Positions 62,627 through 64,000 of a stretch of 64,000 bases of DNA are shown here, piece after piece. The notes beneath the pieces are model-generated. The model had not been told where the DNA came from and made no database searches. It saw only the letters and a program-made list of their open reading frames with translations. Where the stretch lies: the NCBI GenBank assembly GCA_037447655.1, contig JBBHKE010002640.1, forward strand, positions 484,696-548,695. Reading direction: 5' to 3'. The position numbers were made by a program, and so were the translations under genes. Each line of letters starts with the position of its first letter. The first letter of the stretch is position 1. This stretch comes from Zygnema cylindricum. Lineage: Eukaryota > Streptophyta > Zygnematophyceae > Zygnematales > Zygnemataceae.

Positions 62627-63200
62627 CTCAAGGGTGCCCATATTTAATGGAACTGGCTTCATATACGGGGAAAGTATGATGATAGGAGCTTTATGTGAGA
62701 AACGATTTTGGGGAATAGTGAGTCGACAAGTGAGGCGTCCATCAAGTCTTCGAATCCCTTCAGGGTTTACACGATGCAGATTCCCTAGAGATGCAGATCC
62801 ATCTCCAACGGAGGAGACAAAGAAAAATGAGGTGGTGGACAAAGGAAAGGAGAAGGAGACAGTCACACCAATAGCAACCGGTTCGGCATTCATGTCACAT
62901 ATTTTTCGAGGAACGAGGAGAATGATACCGATACTTGGGACTACAACAATATTGAGGCAAAGCACTTCATCAAATGCCATCTTACTCAAGGGCTTGCATC
63001 TCCCTTTTTGCAGGTATAGAGGGCATATGATCTTTGGGTGGCTCTCATAGAGATGTATTGAAGTGGTACGATTCAGCAACAACAGTTGGGTGATCAGAAA
63101 ATTAACGCATATGCATACAAGGGGGGGTAGATGTTGGATTTTTGTAATGAGCTCGCAACAATTTTGATGGAGCTAGAGAGTGCTAGACAGATTGAAACTC
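62627..63200 (+). pseudogene. Copia gag remnant, third internal region
   Basis: Collinear with 59612-60180: TTCATATA, the ATGATGAT.GGAGC-like start, and LDFCNELATILMELESARQIE at about 63130-63190 (compare LDFCNDLAVLFMELESARKIE in the neighbour). The frame is broken several times. Homology stops at about 63200. Confidence 0.75.
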
Positions 63201-63636
63201 AAAAGGTATTTGTAGGACTTAGTCATTTCAGCACTTAGGAACTTTTTAGATAAAAAACTGTTTATGGTGATATGTGGTAATTTTATCTGAAGAGTACTCT
63301 CAGATCTGTTGTCAGAATTATGTGCAATTCTATATGTGTGTTTCACTCTATATTTTTAATTTTGTCACAGATTTTCAGGCCTATTGTGTACCTTGTCTGT
63401 GTTTTACTTTATTGTGAAGTTGGTTTGTTTTATCAAAGTTTTTGGCAGACTGTTTTTCTGCAACTTTGACTAGATGATGTGGTCACTTTGTTTATTATTT
63501 TAGGGTGAAACTTTGTAAGATTATTCTATAGCCTAGAAACTAGTTGTGATTGTAGTTTCAACTTGTTTTGTTATTTCTGAAGAATTTTGTGTTGACTCAA
63601 AGCATGCTATTTTTGGATAGTCTGTGGTGTTTCATG
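63201..63636. other. Unassigned T-rich sequence between gag remnant and LTR piece
   Basis: 436 bp with no similarity to the Copia gag or LTR seen here, and no open frame of note. It may be a deletion filler or part of another insertion. Confidence 0.4.
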
Positions 63637-64000
63637 GACAACAATTAGCTTTATCATACAAGTCCAAAATCGGTGTTGAGACATATAGGGTTTGAAAAAT
63701 ATATAAACAGTTAAGCGTGAAATAGTTATTTTAACGGGAACTATAGGCAATGTACATGGATACAATTTTGCAAAGTACGGAGTACGGTACGGTTTCGAAA
63801 TGAATACCGCACATTTTGTTTCGACAGCGAAACAAATATCGCGCAACAGTTTATGACGGCTACGATTAAAAGCCGATGTTGATCGGACGGCCGCGAAGGA
63901 TGTTGAGATTGCGGAATAGGATTTTGGCGGTTTTCCGTCACAGCCACATTGATTGACACGTGGCACGACCACATTGGAGTACGCCATCTCCGAGGATTAC
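63637..64000 (+). repeat. Partial Copia LTR, cut by the window end
   Basis: Matches 61822-62170 of the LTR (TTAGCTTTATC.TACAAGTCCA...ATATATAAACAGTTAA...GGAGTACGGTACGG...ATTGACACGTGGCACGACCACATTGGA). The first ~260 bp of the LTR is missing. Confidence 0.8.

Overview
The window reads as AT-rich nuclear DNA of a streptophyte (a plant or, more likely, a charophyte-type alga). It holds two intron-rich housekeeping genes of plant type. A plant-like cytosolic tRNA-Glu gene, Copia and Gypsy LTR retrotransposons and dense families of non-autonomous DNA transposons fill the rest. The species cannot be named from the sequence. One element, a Gypsy with a built-in cytosine-5 DNA methyltransferase, is of a kind described from charophytes, which favours that side.

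Genes (2.3-23.1 kb). UDP-glucose 4-epimerase lies on the plus strand (ten coding exons, 2715-7485). Acetyl-CoA synthetase lies on the minus strand (19 coding exons located, 23049 down to 10774). The two converge, and a 943-bp PIF/Harbinger-like element (9314-10256) sits between their 3' ends. The ACS introns carry a tRNA-like insertion, degenerate MITEs and tandem duplications of both splice-site regions of its fourth exon.

DNA-transposon cluster (23.1-33.1 kb). Directly upstream of ACS is a nest of at least four copies of one PIF/Harbinger-like family (GGG...CCC ends, 3-bp TTA/TAA/ATA target duplications). A second MITE family has TA duplications and CACCGCCAATCG-type ends. A foldback element has one arm split by a MITE. 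For several insertions the intact pre-insertion sequence is present elsewhere in the window, so insertion and target duplication can be read directly. A tRNA-Glu gene, nested palindromes and a 29-bp tandem repeat follow, then a tRNA-Glu pseudogene.

Gene-poor stretch (33.6-39.5 kb). No supportable gene.

Retrotransposon block (39.6-64 kb). (1) A minus-strand Copia with a deleted gag end. (2) An 11.2-kb plus-strand Gypsy with the order gag (CCHC), protease, C5-DNA methyltransferase, reverse transcriptase, RNase H, integrase, PHD finger, all broken by stops and frameshifts. (3) A plus-strand Copia array in which consecutive internal regions share LTRs (pol / LTR / gag-PR-IN / LTR / gag / partial LTR). 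The two intact Copia LTR-leader junctions carry a primer-binding site matching the anticodon arm of initiator tRNA-Met, the half-tRNA priming mode.

The most notable object is the Gypsy that combines a DNA cytosine methyltransferase with a PHD histone-reader domain. This suggests an element able to write DNA methylation and read chromatin. This copy is dead, and a fragment of Copia LTR lies where the methyltransferase N-terminus should be.
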